A stretch of 64,000 bases of DNA from Sphingomonas lacusdianchii (GCF_022664395.1 NZ_JAKRET010000004.1:62001-126000), one strand, 5' to 3'. Shown: positions 19,407-28,323, counted from the first letter of the stretch. Made by a program: numbers and translations. The notes: a model not told the origin generated them from the sequence alone.

Positions 19407-20036
19407 ATGGAAGCGATCACGCAGGTCGAGGGGCGCGCCTATCCATGGGGCGCCAAGAATATCGACACCGACATCATCATCCCGGCGCACTGGCTGAAGA
19501 CCACGACGCGCGAAGGGTTGGGCAAGGGTGCGTTCGAGAGCGTGCGCGCCGAGCCGGACAATATCTTCGACGATCCGCGCTATGCCGGCGCGCCGGTGCT
19601 GATCGCGGGCGAGAATTTCGGCTGTGGCTCCAGCCGCGAACATGCCGCATGGGCGCTGGGCGACATGGGCGTCAAGGCGGTGATCGCGCCGAGCTTTTCC
19701 GACATTTTCTCCGGCAACGCGATCAAGAACGGGATCGTCACCGTCGTGCTGCCGCAGGCGGCGGTCGACCGGCTGGTGGAAGTGGCGAAGGATCAGCCGA
19801 TCGCGGTCGATCTGGAGACGATGACCGTCACCACCCCCTATCAGGATCGCTTCACCTTCGACCTCGACCCGTTTCGTCGCCAGTGCCTGATGGAAGGGCT
19901 GGACGAGATCGGCATGACGCTGGCACAAGATACCGCGATTTCGAAATATGAGTCCGGCGTCGCTTCGGCGCGACCGTGGCTCAATGGGAGAAGCGGTGAT
20001 GCGGGCGTTGTTGTCGACGGAGCCGGGCGGGCCTGA
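19407..20036 (+). CDS. leuD: 3-isopropylmalate dehydratase small subunit
   Basis: A 209-residue LeuD, the swivelling domain partner of LeuC. The motif [17 protein letters not shown] is the substrate-binding loop. The ATG at 19407 lies 1 bp after the small ORF. The end is unusual: after RPWL, where relatives typically stop, it continues with about 16 residues ([17 protein letters not shown]) that overlap the next gene by 38 bp in another frame. This looks like loss of an original stop codon. Confidence 0.94.
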   Translation: MEAITQVEGRAYPWGAKNIDTDIIIPAHWLKTTTREGLGKGAFESVRAEPDNIFDDPRYAGAPVLIAGENFGCGSSREHAAWALGDMGVKAVIAPSFSDIFSGNAIKNGIVTVVLPQAAVDRLVEVAKDQPIAVDLETMTVTTPYQDRFTFDLDPFRRQCLMEGLDEIGMTLAQDTAISKYESGVASARPWLNGRSGDAGVVVDGAGRA

Positions 20037-20994
20037 CACCCTCGCGATCGGGGAATTGCCCGATCCGGTGGCGGGCAAGGGGCAGGTGGTCGTCGCCGTC
20101 CGCGCCTGTGCCGTCAATTACCCTGATGTGCTGATTATCGAGGATCGCTACCAATTCCGCCCGCCGCGCCCGTTCGCGCCGGGCGGCGAGGTGGCGGGCG
20201 TGATCGAGAGCGTCGGCGAAGGCATCGAGGGCTGGGCGGTCGGCGACCGGGTGATCGCGGTCACCGGCCATGGCGGGATGGTCGAAAAGCTGGCGCTGCC
20301 TGCCGCCGCGCTCCACCGCCTGCCACCGAACCGCAGTTTCGAAGATGGTGCGGCGCTGCTGCTGACCTATGCCACGGCGATCCATGCGCTGGTCGATCGC
20401 GGGCGGATCGCGGCCGGGCAGACGCTGCTGGTGCTTGGCGCTGCCGGCGGGGTCGGGCTGGCGACGATCGAGCTGGGCAGGGCGTTCGGCGCGCGGGTCG
20501 TGGCGGCGGTGTCTTCGCAGGAGAAGGCGGACGCGGCGCGGAGTGCGGGGGCGGATGACGTCGTCGTCTACCCCTATGCGCCGCTCGACAAGGACGCGTC
20601 GAAGGCGCTGGCGGATGCGTTCAAGGCGGCGGTCGGTCCGGCGGGGGCGGACATCGTGTTCGATCCGGTCGGTGGCGACTATGCCGAACCCGCGCTGCGC
20701 AGCGTCGGGTGGGAAGGGCGCTATCTGGTGGTGGGGTTCCCGGCGGGGATACCGAAGCTGCCGCTCAACCTGACCCTGCTCAAGAGTTGCGATGTGTGCG
20801 GCGTGTTCTGGGGCGCGTTCGCGATGCGCGATCCGGCGGCGAATGCGGCGCATGTGGCGACGCTGTTCCGGCTGTGGGACGAAGGGGCGATCGCACCGAA
20901 GGTGACGGGCGTGTTTCCGCTGGAGCGCGGCGGGGAGGCGATTGCGGCGCTGGCAGCGCGTCGGGTCGTCGGGAAGTTGGTAGTGGTGCCGTAG
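19999..20994 (+). CDS. NADPH:quinone oxidoreductase-like zinc-independent MDR enzyme
   Basis: A 331-residue medium-chain dehydrogenase/reductase of the quinone oxidoreductase type. A GroES-like N-terminal half is followed by a Rossmann fold with the glycine motif [17 protein letters not shown]. Zinc-binding residues of alcohol dehydrogenases are not evident. The ATG at 19999 follows GGGAGAA at 6 nt; upstream starts in frame lie within leuD. It probably reduces quinones or activated enones with NADPH. It overlaps the leuD tail by 38 bp and is followed by a dispersed repeat. Confidence 0.88.
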   Translation: MRALLSTEPGGPDTLAIGELPDPVAGKGQVVVAVRACAVNYPDVLIIEDRYQFRPPRPFAPGGEVAGVIESVGEGIEGWAVGDRVIAVTGHGGMVEKLALPAAALHRLPPNRSFEDGAALLLTYATAIHALVDRGRIAAGQTLLVLGAAGGVGLATIELGRAFGARVVAAVSSQEKADAARSAGADDVVVYPYAPLDKDASKALADAFKAAVGPAGADIVFDPVGGDYAEPALRSVGWEGRYLVVGFPAGIPKLPLNLTLLKSCDVCGVFWGAFAMRDPAANAAHVATLFRLWDEGAIAPKVTGVFPLERGGEAIAALAARRVVGKLVVVP

Positions 20995-21298
20995 ATTTGA
21001 TTCGCGCAAAGGCGCAGAGGACGCAGAGGTGTCCGGATCGCGGCGATCGCAGCATTTCTGGCGAAGCCTTTCGCCATGTTGCCCCGAAAGCAAAGGGACG
21101 GTGGCGCGGCGGGCCATTGCGGCCAAGGCATTTCCTTTGCGTCCTCTGCGCCTTTGCGCGAACCATTTTCCCTTCTTCCGCCTTCGCGTCTTCGCGTGAA
21201 CCTCGTCTTTTTCCCGAGCACCGCCTCAAACCGAGACGGCGTTGCGCGGAACCCGCGCTCGCCCTATCTCGCGGGGGAGGGACCATTAGGGGATTGCC
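20995..21298. other. 304-bp gap holding a repeat element
   Basis: Between qor and the ATPase zeta gene. Most of it is the second copy of the CGCGAAG/CGCAAAGG element (21001-21200, listed separately). The last 100 bp should hold the promoter for the downstream operon. I see no other gene or terminator. Confidence 0.5.
21001..21200. repeat. 200-bp inverted-repeat element, copy 2 (CGCGAAG/CGCAAAGG family)
   Basis: Starts TTCGCGCAAAGGCGCAGAGG and ends with the reverse-complement series CCTCTGCGCCTTTGCGCGAA and CCTTCGCGTCTTCGCGTG. It shares its ends with the copy at 16226-16468 but has a different, shorter centre. It lacks the repeated GCGAAGGC run at the left end. Confidence 0.8.
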
Positions 21299-21622
21299 AT
21301 GACGACGTTCGACGACCGGGAGCGCGCTTTCGAAGCCAAATTCGCCCGTGACGGGGAAATGGCGTTTCGCGTGACCGCGCGGCGCAACAAGCTGCTGGGC
21401 CATTGGGCCGCCGAACGCATGGAACTGACCCCGGCCGAAACCGACGCCTATGCGACCTCCGTAGTGCAGGCCGATTTCGAGGAAGTCGGCGACGAGGACG
21501 TGATCCGCAAGCTGTTGTCCGATCTGGCCGCCGCCGGCGTCGATTGCAGCGAGGCCGATGTCCGTCAGGCGCTGGCCGATTGCGAGGTCGAGGCGCGCCG
21601 CCAGCTGTTGGGCAGCCTGTAA
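21299..21622 (+). CDS. F1-ATPase inhibitor zeta subunit (DUF1476)
   Basis: A 107-residue helical protein matching the DUF1476 family throughout (MTTFDDRERAFEAKFARDGE). In Paracoccus this protein is the zeta subunit, which docks on the F1 sector and blocks ATP hydrolysis. Its N-terminal inhibitory segment is present. AGGGGA precedes the ATG. Its stop overlaps the bolA start, so the two are translationally coupled. The assignment to the family is firm; the in vivo inhibitory role is inferred from Paracoccus. Confidence 0.9.
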   Translation: MTTFDDRERAFEAKFARDGEMAFRVTARRNKLLGHWAAERMELTPAETDAYATSVVQADFEEVGDEDVIRKLLSDLAAAGVDCSEADVRQALADCEVEARRQLLGSL

Positions 21623-21864
21623 TGCCGATGGAGGCACAGGCGATCGAGGCGCTGATCGTCGCCGCCATCCCCGATGCGGTGGTCGAGATCACCGATCTGG
21701 CCGGCGATGGCGATCATTATGCCGCGCGGGTCGTGTCGGAGAGTTTCCGGGGCAAGCCGCGCATCGCGCAGCAACGCGCGGTCTATGCCGCGCTGGGCGA
21801 CCGGATGGGTGGCGAACTGCACGCACTGCAACTGACGACCGGCGTCCCCACTCCACAGGCATGA
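21622..21864 (+). CDS. bolA: BolA-family protein
   Basis: An 80-residue BolA protein. The C-terminal helix region FRGKPRIAQQRAVYAALGD carries the conserved fold residues, and the H in GDHYAARVVS is the likely Fe-S ligand. BolA proteins form [2Fe-2S] complexes with CGFS-type monothiol glutaredoxins, and such a glutaredoxin is the next gene. Start overlaps the preceding stop (TAATG); an ATG two codons later is possible. It is the middle gene of a zeta-bolA-grxD operon. Confidence 0.92.
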   Translation: MPMEAQAIEALIVAAIPDAVVEITDLAGDGDHYAARVVSESFRGKPRIAQQRAVYAALGDRMGGELHALQLTTGVPTPQA

Positions 21865-21892
21865 AGCGCCCGCCGGGCGAACGATCAAGGAT

Positions 21893-22222
21893 ATGACGAT
21901 GACCGACGATACCAACGCCCGCATCGATGCGGTGGTGAAGAACAACCCGGTGGTGCTGTTCATGAAGGGCAGCCCGCTCTTCCCGCAATGCGGTTTTTCG
22001 AGCCGGGCGGTGGCGATCCTGAACCACCTGAACACCCAGTTCGAAAGCGTCGACGTGTTGCAGGATCAGGGCATCCGCCAGGGTATCAAGGCCTATTCGG
22101 ATTGGCCGACCATCCCGCAACTGTACGTGAACGGCGAGTTCGTCGGCGGATCGGACATCATGATGGAGATGTACGAGAGCGGCGAGCTGGCCGAGCTGCT
22201 GGGCGGCGACAAGGTCGCCTGA
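21893..22222 (+). CDS. grxD: Monothiol glutaredoxin (CGFS type)
   Basis: A 109-residue Grx4-family protein with the CGFS active site in FPQCGFSSRAV and the glutathione-binding block WPTIPQLYVNGEFVGG. It binds a [2Fe-2S] cluster with glutathione and hands it to targets or to BolA. It follows bolA by about 30 bp and ends the operon, with a strong terminator 27 bp after the stop. The start is MTM; the second Met (21899) is equally possible. Confidence 0.95.
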   Translation: MTMTDDTNARIDAVVKNNPVVLFMKGSPLFPQCGFSSRAVAILNHLNTQFESVDVLQDQGIRQGIKAYSDWPTIPQLYVNGEFVGGSDIMMEMYESGELAELLGGDKVA

Positions 22223-22248
22223 GCGTTTCTTTTCCATGCGGTGCAGAA

Positions 22249-22281
22249 GCCCGGTCGCGCGATGGCGCGGCCGGGCTTTTT
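22249..22281 (+). terminator. Rho-independent terminator after grxD
   Basis: A 12-bp stem, GCCCGGTCGCGC / GCGCGGCCGGGC (one G-T pair), with a GATG loop, followed by TTTTT. Confidence 0.85.
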
Positions 22282-22560
22282 CGTTGCTGCAGAGCCGACT
22301 TGCGACGGGGCAAGGCGTGGCGGTGCCCGGCGACCAATTGGAAGCGCGCGAGAGCGATGCTGGTGGAGAACCCGGGTGGGCGGACCGGCGAGAGTGCCGA
22401 TCCGCCCGAATTGAAGCGCGAACGCATCGGGTACCTACTCTCATGCAGGCCGCGTGCCATTTCCGGGAATTACGGGTTTTCACGGGGGATCGCGGTTAAT
22501 CGTTCTTCACCGGGCGGCCGAGTTGTAAGCCGTTCCGACAGTTTGCCGGCGGGTTGTTAA

Positions 22561-22572
22561 TTACAGTTGTAA
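22561..22572 (+). promoter_or_regulatory. BlaI/MecI-type operator
   Basis: TTACAGTTGTAA is a perfect palindrome matching the BlaI/MecI operator core TACA-N2-TGTA. It lies 30-40 bp upstream of the BlaI-family gene start, so autoregulation is likely. Confidence 0.7.
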
Positions 22573-22602
22573 ACGTAACGACCACGGGTGTAGTCATTGT
22601 CC

Positions 22603-22971
22603 ATGGCCGAACGAATCAGCGATGCCGAGCATGCCGTGATGGAAGTGCTCTGGGACAAGAACCCGCTTACTGCGCAGGAGGTGGTCGAACGCGTCGCCCC
22701 GTCGCGCGACTGGAGCGCGAACACCGTGAAGACGCTGCTCGGCCGGCTACTCGCCAAGGAAGTGATCGGTGCGGAGGAGGATGGGCGGCGCTATCGCTAC
22801 CGCCCGCTGGTCGCGCGCGAGGAATATGTCGCCGGGGAATCGCAGAAGTTCATCGACCGTCTGTTCGGTGGCAGCCTGACCCCGCTGGTCGCGCATCTGG
22901 CCGAACGCGACCAGTTGAGCGCGCGTGAAATCGACGAGATCGAGGCTCTGTTAAAGGCGCTGAAACAATGA
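22603..22971 (+). CDS. BlaI/MecI-family transcriptional repressor
   Basis: A 122-residue winged-helix protein. The N-terminal domain has the typical segment DWSANTVKTLLGRLLAKEVIG (recognition helix) and the C-terminal helices mediate dimerisation. The family represses its own operon and is cleaved or released when a partner M56 peptidase senses a signal, classically a beta-lactam. I use the ATG at 22603; an upstream TTG at 22597 would add two residues. The BlaI-type operator lies just upstream. The stop overlaps the peptidase start (ATGA), so the two are translationally coupled. Confidence 0.92.
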   Translation: MAERISDAEHAVMEVLWDKNPLTAQEVVERVAPSRDWSANTVKTLLGRLLAKEVIGAEEDGRRYRYRPLVAREEYVAGESQKFIDRLFGGSLTPLVAHLAERDQLSAREIDEIEALLKALKQ

Positions 22972-24626
22972 TCGGATGGGCGGTGGAGACGATCGCGGCG
23001 GCGACGCTGCTGATGCTGCTGGTGCTGGTGCTGCGCGGCCCCGTCGCGCGACGCTTCGGTCCGCAGGCGGCCTATGCGCTGTGGGCGCTGCCGGCGCTGC
23101 GCATGATCCTGCCGCCCATTCCCGACGCTTGGCGACCGGTCGACATCGCGCCGATCGGCGCCGCGACCGAGCCGGGGGTCATCATGCTGGGCGTGCCGGT
23201 GGCCGAAGTCCCCGCGCTGCCGCAGGGTTGGGGCATGGCCGACGTACCGCTGGCGGTGATGGCATTGTGGCTGCTGGGCGCGGTCGGGTTCGTGACATGG
23301 CATATCGTCCAGCATCGCCGCTTCTGTGCCAAGGTGCTGGCGTCGGGCCGGGCCGAGGGCGTTGCCGGCGGGCACGTCAAGATGATCGAATCGCGGCACG
23401 CCGCCGGGCCGCTCGCCTTCGGGGTGGTGCATCGCTACGTCGCGATGCCGGTCGATTTCCGCGAACGTTATGACGAACGCGAACAGGCATTGGCGCTGGC
23501 GCATGAGCTTGGCCACCATGCGCGGGGCGACCTGCTCGCCAACTGGGTCGCGTTGGTGGTGCTCGGCTGCCACTGGTTCAATCCGGTCGCATGGCGCGCG
23601 TTCCGGGCATTCCGCGCCGATCAGGAAATGGCGTGCGACGCAATGGTGCTGGCCCGCGCCACGCCGGGCGTCCGCCACGCCTATGCCACCGCCATCGTCA
23701 AGTCCGCGCATGGGCAGGGGCTGTCGGCCGCCTGCCACCTGCACGGCGTCCATGAACTCAAAGGGAGGCTTGTCATGTTGTCGAAGCATCGGGTGATGTC
23801 GCCCGTAACGAAGCGGGTCGCGGGGGGTGCGACGCTGGCGCTGGCGGTGCTGGGGCTGGGGATCACCGCGTCGGGGACGCAGGCGGCCGAGACATTCCGT
23901 GGCAAGGTCGAGGATGCGACCGGCGTCGAGATCGCGTCGGTCGAGGCGAAGGCGGCGGCGGTGCTGGCCCCGGTCGCGGCGATTGTTCCGGCACAGGCGG
24001 CGACGTTGCCGGTGGTGCCCGCCGAACCGGCGAGCCCTGCCGCGTTGCCGAAGCCGGCGGTACCGGCGACTGCGCCGAAGGTGCCGATGCCGGTCACCGT
24101 CGTGATGCCGGCAATGCCCGCCTTGCCAGCGAACCTTGCCAAGTCGCCCGAAGGCAAGGTCCGCAAGATCGTCGTCCAGCGCTATGACGGCGAGGGCAAG
24201 CTGATCGGGCAGAGCGTCAGCGACATTCCCGAGGTCAACATCGTCAGCGGCAATTGCGGTCCGGGCAGCCAGACCACCATCACCCGCAACGACGGCGGCA
24301 AGCAGGTCACGACCATCTGTTCCGACCGTATCCGCATCATCACCCGGCAGGCCGCCGCCCGCGCCCATGACGGCGCCCGCCTGGCAGCGCTCGGCGAAGC
24401 GGCGGCGGCGCGCGGCGAGGCAGCGGCAGCGCGGGGGGAAGCGCAGGCGGCACAGGGTGAGGCCTATGCCCGTCAGGGCATCCGCACCGCGCTCGCCAGC
24501 CTGCGCTCGACCCGCGCGTCGATCGCGGCGAACCGCGACATGCCGGCCGCGGGCCGCACCAGCGCCCTTGCCGGCATCGACGAAAGCATTCGCGAACTTC
24601 AGGAAGAGCTGGACGACCAGGACTGA
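22968..24626 (+). CDS. M56-family membrane metallopeptidase (BlaR1-like sensor)
   Basis: A 552-residue protein. Four hydrophobic segments lie at roughly 5-25, 35-50, 94-112 and 278-296. The zinc site HExxH is at 179-183 (HELGHHARGD), with a downstream acidic ligand in ADQEMACDA. A Pro/Ala-rich stretch and then a long polar extracellular part follow, ending in Ala-Arg-Gly-Glu repeats (about 480-505). Unlike classical BlaR1 it has no recognisable penicillin-binding sensor domain, so the stimulus is unknown. It probably cleaves or inactivates the BlaI-like repressor encoded immediately upstream. Confidence 0.9.
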   Translation: MIGWAVETIAAATLLMLLVLVLRGPVARRFGPQAAYALWALPALRMILPPIPDAWRPVDIAPIGAATEPGVIMLGVPVAEVPALPQGWGMADVPLAVMALWLLGAVGFVTWHIVQHRRFCAKVLASGRAEGVAGGHVKMIESRHAAGPLAFGVVHRYVAMPVDFRERYDEREQALALAHELGHHARGDLLANWVALVVLGCHWFNPVAWRAFRAFRADQEMACDAMVLARATPGVRHAYATAIVKSAHGQGLSAACHLHGVHELKGRLVMLSKHRVMSPVTKRVAGGATLALAVLGLGITASGTQAAETFRGKVEDATGVEIASVEAKAAAVLAPVAAIVPAQAATLPVVPAEPASPAALPKPAVPATAPKVPMPVTVVMPAMPALPANLAKSPEGKVRKIVVQRYDGEGKLIGQSVSDIPEVNIVSGNCGPGSQTTITRNDGGKQVTTICSDRIRIITRQAAARAHDGARLAALGEAAAARGEAAAARGEAQAAQGEAYARQGIRTALASLRSTRASIAANRDMPAAGRTSALAGIDESIRELQEELDDQD

Positions 24627-24635
24627 TACCCGGAT

Positions 24636-24695
24636 CCACGGACGTTCTGCCCCGTTCGTCCGTGGCAGGGCCGGTCGGCATCGTGCCGGCCGGCC
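24636..24695 (+). terminator. Two consecutive GC-rich hairpins after the M56 gene
   Basis: CCACGGACG / CGTCCGTGG (24636-24665) and GGCCGGTCGGCA / TGCCGGCCGGCC (24669-24695, 3-nt loop). Neither has a T tract, so termination activity is uncertain. Confidence 0.4.
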
Positions 24696-24740
24696 CGCTT
24701 GCCTTGTATCACGCGCCGCCAGCGGCCATGTTTCCCGGTA

Positions 24741-25598
24741 ATGGCAGACTATCCAACCGGCATCGCCCAGCCGCTCGAACCGCTGGTGACCCGCGTGCTG
24801 GCGCGCAATGCCTCTCCCTACACCTATAGCGGTACGCAAAGCTTCGTTGTCGGGGGCAAGGGCGCGGTGGCGGTGATCGATCCGGGGCCGGTCGACGATG
24901 TGCATCTGGATGCGATCCTCGCCGCGGTCGGCGGGCGCGAGGTCGCGGCGATCCTGTGTACCCACACCCACCGCGACCATAGTCCTGGCGCGGCGCCGCT
25001 GGCGGAGCGGACGGGGGCGGCGATCATCGGTTGCGCGGCGCTGACGATGGACCATGAAGGGCCGCGATCGGACGCGGCGTTCGATACCGACTATCGCCCC
25101 GACCGGGTGCTGGCCGATGGCGAGGCGGTGGCGGGCGATGGCTGGACGCTGGTCGCGGTCGCGACGCCGGGGCACACGTCGAACCATCTCGCCTTCGCGC
25201 TACCCGAAACGGGCGCGCTGTTCAGCGGCGATCATGTCATGGGCTGGTCGACGACGATCGTGTCGCCGCCCGATGGCGACATGGGCGACTATATGGCCAG
25301 CCTCTCGAAGCTGCTGGAGCGGGACGACCGGGTCTATTACCCGGCGCATGGCGATATGGTCGCGACGCCGCAGCGGCTGGTGCGCAGCATGCTCGGCCAT
25401 CGCCGGCAGCGCGAGGGGCAGATCGTCCGCGCGATCGAACGTGGTACGCACGACGTGCCGGCGATGGTTTCGGCCATGTATGTCGGGCTGGCGCCGGCGC
25501 TGGTCGGCGCGGCGCGGCGATCGGTGCTGGCGCATCTGATCGACCTCGAACGGCGCGGGATCGTGCGACAGGAGGCGAATACATGGCATCGCATGTGA
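24741..25598 (+). CDS. MBL-fold metallo-hydrolase (LACTB2-like)
   Basis: A 285-residue metallo-beta-lactamase fold protein. The zinc motif HxHxDH is in CTHTHRDHSPGAAP, with further ligands in TPGHTSNHLAF, FSGDHVMGW and PAHGD. The C-terminal 80 residues form a helical, winged-helix-like domain, as in LACTB2-type hydrolases. That relationship points to RNA or small ester hydrolysis rather than beta-lactam resistance. The ATG at 24741 is chosen because the fold begins there. It overlaps the following DUF4230 gene by 16 bp. It follows the BlaI-M56 pair but has a gap and hairpins in between. Confidence 0.88.
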   Translation: MADYPTGIAQPLEPLVTRVLARNASPYTYSGTQSFVVGGKGAVAVIDPGPVDDVHLDAILAAVGGREVAAILCTHTHRDHSPGAAPLAERTGAAIIGCAALTMDHEGPRSDAAFDTDYRPDRVLADGEAVAGDGWTLVAVATPGHTSNHLAFALPETGALFSGDHVMGWSTTIVSPPDGDMGDYMASLSKLLERDDRVYYPAHGDMVATPQRLVRSMLGHRRQREGQIVRAIERGTHDVPAMVSAMYVGLAPALVGAARRSVLAHLIDLERRGIVRQEANTWHRM

Positions 25599-26299
25599 GG
25601 CCGCAGGCGTTGCGGCTGGCGGTAGCGGCGGTCGTGCTACTGGTGCTGGCGGTCGGCGGCTGGGTGCTGTGGCAGCGCTATGAGGAGCGCTACACCGTCA
25701 CCACCGAGCCGGACAGCGGGCAGGCGGTGACGCGGATCATCACCGCGCGGCTGTCGGGGGCGAGTGCGCTGAAGGTCGCGTCGCTGTCGGGCACGTTGCA
25801 GGCGACGGCCAGCGACGTACGCGGCTTTGGCTGGCTGCGGTCGGATCAGGTCGTCAAGATGCCCTATTCAGTCGATTATTTCGTCGATGTCGGCGGGATC
25901 GGCGAGGGGCAGCTCAGCTGGTCGGCGGATACGCGGACGCTGGTGGTCGATGCCCCCGACGTGACGGTGGCGCGGCCGAATATCGACGAGGCGGCGCGGA
26001 CGTTGATCCAGACCAACGGGCTGTACGTCACGCGCGAGGCGGCGGCGGCGCTGTCGCAGCGCGTGTCGGCGGTGGCGCAGTCGCGGGCCGAACGCGAGGC
26101 GCGCAGCCCCGAACGGCTGGCGCAAGCCCGCGAGATGGCGCGGGCCGGGCTGGCACGGTTGCTGGCGGCGCCGCTGGCTGCGGCGGGCGAGGGGAATGTG
26201 CGGGTCGTGGTGACCTTTCCGGCCGAACGGGGGGCGAGGGACGGCGAGCGCTGGGACGTTTCGGCCGATCCCGCCGATGTGGTCGCCAATCGGCAGTGA
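25583..26299 (+). CDS. DUF4230-family membrane-anchored protein
   Basis: A 238-residue protein with one N-terminal membrane anchor (about 10-30, after SHVRPQALR) and a periplasmic domain. The pattern fits DUF4230: RITARLSGASALKV, then a central VDYFVDVG and a helical C-terminal part. The function of the family is unknown. The start lies inside the preceding gene, so translation is coupled. A hairpin follows its stop. Confidence 0.65.
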   Translation: MASHVRPQALRLAVAAVVLLVLAVGGWVLWQRYEERYTVTTEPDSGQAVTRIITARLSGASALKVASLSGTLQATASDVRGFGWLRSDQVVKMPYSVDYFVDVGGIGEGQLSWSADTRTLVVDAPDVTVARPNIDEAARTLIQTNGLYVTREAAAALSQRVSAVAQSRAEREARSPERLAQAREMARAGLARLLAAPLAAAGEGNVRVVVTFPAERGARDGERWDVSADPADVVANRQ

Positions 26300-26305
26300 G
26301 TTTGG

Positions 26306-26331
26306 CTCCCCTCCTCGACAAGGGAGGGGAG
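26306..26331 (+). terminator. Hairpin after the DUF4230 gene
   Basis: CTCCCCTCC / GGAGGGGAG around TCGACAAG, 7 bp after the stop codon. There is no clear T tract; it is also similar to the GGGGAGGGG dispersed repeat family. Confidence 0.45.
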
Positions 26332-26387
26332 ATCGGTTGCTTGTTCTGATCGGGTTTGCACCCTAGGGGGCAGGTTCACAGGAGACG

Positions 26388-27386
26388 ATGATGAACGCGC
26401 GCACCGAATTGCCCACCGGCACCGATTTGCTGGCCGAGATCGACCGGCTGCGCCGCGAGCGCAACGCCGTCATCCTCGGCCATTATTACCAGAAGCCCGA
26501 GATCCAGGACCTTGCGGACTTTGTCGGCGACAGTCTCGACCTCAGCCGCAAGGCGGCGGCGACCGATGCCGATGTCATCGCGTTCTGCGGCGTGCGCTTC
26601 ATGGCGGAGACCGCCAAGATCCTGTCGCCCGACAAGACAGTGATCCTGCCCGACATGGATGCCGGCTGTTCGCTGGAGGATAGCTGCCCGCCCGAACAGT
26701 TCGCGGCGTTTCGCGCGCAGCATCCCGATCATATCGCGCTGACCTATATCAACTGTTCGACCGAGGTGAAGGCGCTGTCCGACATCATCGTCACCTCGTC
26801 GTCGGCGGAAAAGATCCTGTCGCAACTGCCCGCCGACCAGAAGGTGATCTTCGGTCCCGACCGCAACCTGGGCGGCTATCTGATGCGCAAGACCGGGCGC
26901 GACATGCTGTTGTGGCCGGGCGTGTGCATCGTCCACGAGGCGTTCAGCGAGACCGAGTTGCTGAAGCTGAAGGCGCAGCATCCCGGCGCCCCGGTCGCGG
27001 CGCATCCCGAATGCCCGGCGATCATCCTCGACCATGCCGATTATGTCGGGTCGACCAGCGGCATCCTCGACTATGCCAAGGCGATGGCCGGCGACACGCT
27101 GATCGTCGCGACCGAGCCGCACATCATCCACCAGATGGAAAAGGCAGTGCCGGAGAAGACGTTCATCGGCGCGCCGGGCGCGGACGGCAACTGCAACTGC
27201 AATATCTGCCCCTATATGGCGCTCAACACGCTGGAAAAGCTGTACGTCGCGCTGCGCGACCTTAGCCCCCGGATCGAGATCGAGGAAGGGCTGCGCCAGC
27301 GGGCGAAGGTGTCGCTCGACCGGATGCTGGCGATGGCGAGCGGCACGGTCGGGCTGGGCGACCTCGGACCGCTGCGCGCGAACTAA
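26388..27386 (+). CDS. nadA: Quinolinate synthase
   Basis: A 332-residue NadA that condenses iminoaspartate with dihydroxyacetone phosphate to quinolinate in NAD synthesis. The [4Fe-4S] cysteines are in [10 protein letters not shown], the [13 protein letters not shown] region and the C-terminal [10 protein letters not shown]. The substrate motif [18 protein letters not shown] is intact. GGAG precedes the ATG by about 5 nt (ATGATG; the second ATG is possible). It stands alone: nadB and nadC are not in the window. Confidence 0.96.
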   Translation: MMNARTELPTGTDLLAEIDRLRRERNAVILGHYYQKPEIQDLADFVGDSLDLSRKAAATDADVIAFCGVRFMAETAKILSPDKTVILPDMDAGCSLEDSCPPEQFAAFRAQHPDHIALTYINCSTEVKALSDIIVTSSSAEKILSQLPADQKVIFGPDRNLGGYLMRKTGRDMLLWPGVCIVHEAFSETELLKLKAQHPGAPVAAHPECPAIILDHADYVGSTSGILDYAKAMAGDTLIVATEPHIIHQMEKAVPEKTFIGAPGADGNCNCNICPYMALNTLEKLYVALRDLSPRIEIEEGLRQRAKVSLDRMLAMASGTVGLGDLGPLRAN

Positions 27387-27411
27387 GCGCGTCGGTCAGC
27401 GGGGCGTGGGG

Positions 27412-28251
27412 TTACGCCCGCGCCCGTGCGCGCATATCGTCGGCAAGGGGCAGCGGGCGCTGTCCCAGCCAATGGGCGAGGCCGCCGTGCCGCAGCCCGG
27501 TGATCGTGCCGAGCATGACCAGCAGCGCGGCGACGACCACGGCGATCGCGACCAGCGCCGAACGCTGTCCGCCCGCCGCCCAGATCGCCGACAATGCCCA
27601 GAAGAACACCAGCGCATAGGGCGGGCAGCCGCGCCCCGCGATCAGCGCCGCCGCCGCGATCCCCCCGCCGAGCACCACGACCGCCGCGGCGATGATCGGT
27701 GTTTCCCCCCCGAAATAGACACCGTGCGCGCGCAGCGTCGCGGCGATGTTGACGATCGAGGCGACGGTCAGCCAGCTGGCGAGCGCGGTCAGCGGCAGAA
27801 CCACGCACCAGCGTTCGCCGGTGGTGAAGCCGCCCGGCCATGCGGACAGGAACCGATAGCTCTTTAGCAGGCACAGCAAGGTGAACAAGATGATCGCCAC
27901 CGACGGCACGCCCAGCACCGCGACCTGCGTATAGGCGGCCCAGAGCGCATTGCCGAAGAACGCACCGGCGGCGGGACCGCGCAGCCGGGCGAGCAGCGGA
28001 TTGCCGCGCTGCGACGGCAATGCCTGATACAGCGCGAACGCCAGTGCGCCGGTGTAGAGTGCGCCCCAGATGGCGAACGCCCATCCCGCCGGGGTGACCA
28101 GCGTCCGGACCGCATTCGACTGTTCGCCGATCGTGCGCCCGAGACCGATCATCGGCAGGAAAGGGGTCAGGATTTGCGCCGCGGCGCAGACCAGCGGAAG
28201 CGCGCGCGACGTCGAAACTGCGTCGGCGTTATCGGGGGAAGCCGTCGTCAT
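27412..28251 (-). CDS. TspO/MBR-like membrane protein
   Basis: A 279-residue protein with about seven hydrophobic segments. The N-terminal half has TspO-like features, including PAGWAFAIWGALYTG, where relatives have a Trp-rich, proline-containing helix 1-2 region. Relatives in this group bind porphyrins or tetrapyrroles, but Trp content and length differ from canonical 160-residue TspO. I use the ATG at 28251; a TTG three codons upstream is possible. It is convergent with nadA. The assignment to the TspO superfamily is tentative. Confidence 0.6.
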   Translation of the reverse strand: MTTASPDNADAVSTSRALPLVCAAAQILTPFLPMIGLGRTIGEQSNAVRTLVTPAGWAFAIWGALYTGALAFALYQALPSQRGNPLLARLRGPAAGAFFGNALWAAYTQVAVLGVPSVAIILFTLLCLLKSYRFLSAWPGGFTTGERWCVVLPLTALASWLTVASIVNIAATLRAHGVYFGGETPIIAAAVVVLGGGIAAAALIAGRGCPPYALVFFWALSAIWAAGGQRSALVAIAVVVAALLVMLGTITGLRHGGLAHWLGQRPLPLADDMRARARA

Positions 28252-28323
28252 GGCGTGCAAACTCGCAGCAGCAAATTAGGTTGCCAAGTGCTACTTGCGC
28301 GTAAGTTCCCGAAACAGGACGAT

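Larger units (their letters stand above)
22223..22602. other. 380-bp gene-free region between grxD and blaI
   Basis: It holds the grxD terminator (22249-22281) near the left end and the BlaI-type operator (22561-22572) near the right end; both are listed separately. The 280 bp between them show no convincing gene or RNA and presumably include the blaI promoter. Confidence 0.5.

Noticed and set aside
16476..20117. A very long open frame on the minus strand (over 1200 codons)
   Set aside because: Only the first third (16476-17714) has an MFS protein. The remainder is antisense to leuC and leuD, low in hydrophobic structure and rich in Arg, Pro and His; it stays open because of the high GC content.
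22797..25187. A 796-codon open frame on the minus strand
   Set aside because: Antisense to the BlaI, M56 and MBL genes; no family resemblance.
24741..25598. Reading the MBL gene as a beta-lactamase controlled by the BlaI pair
   Set aside because: It has no lipobox or signal peptide and carries a LACTB2-like C-terminal domain; hairpins separate it from the BlaI-M56 pair.
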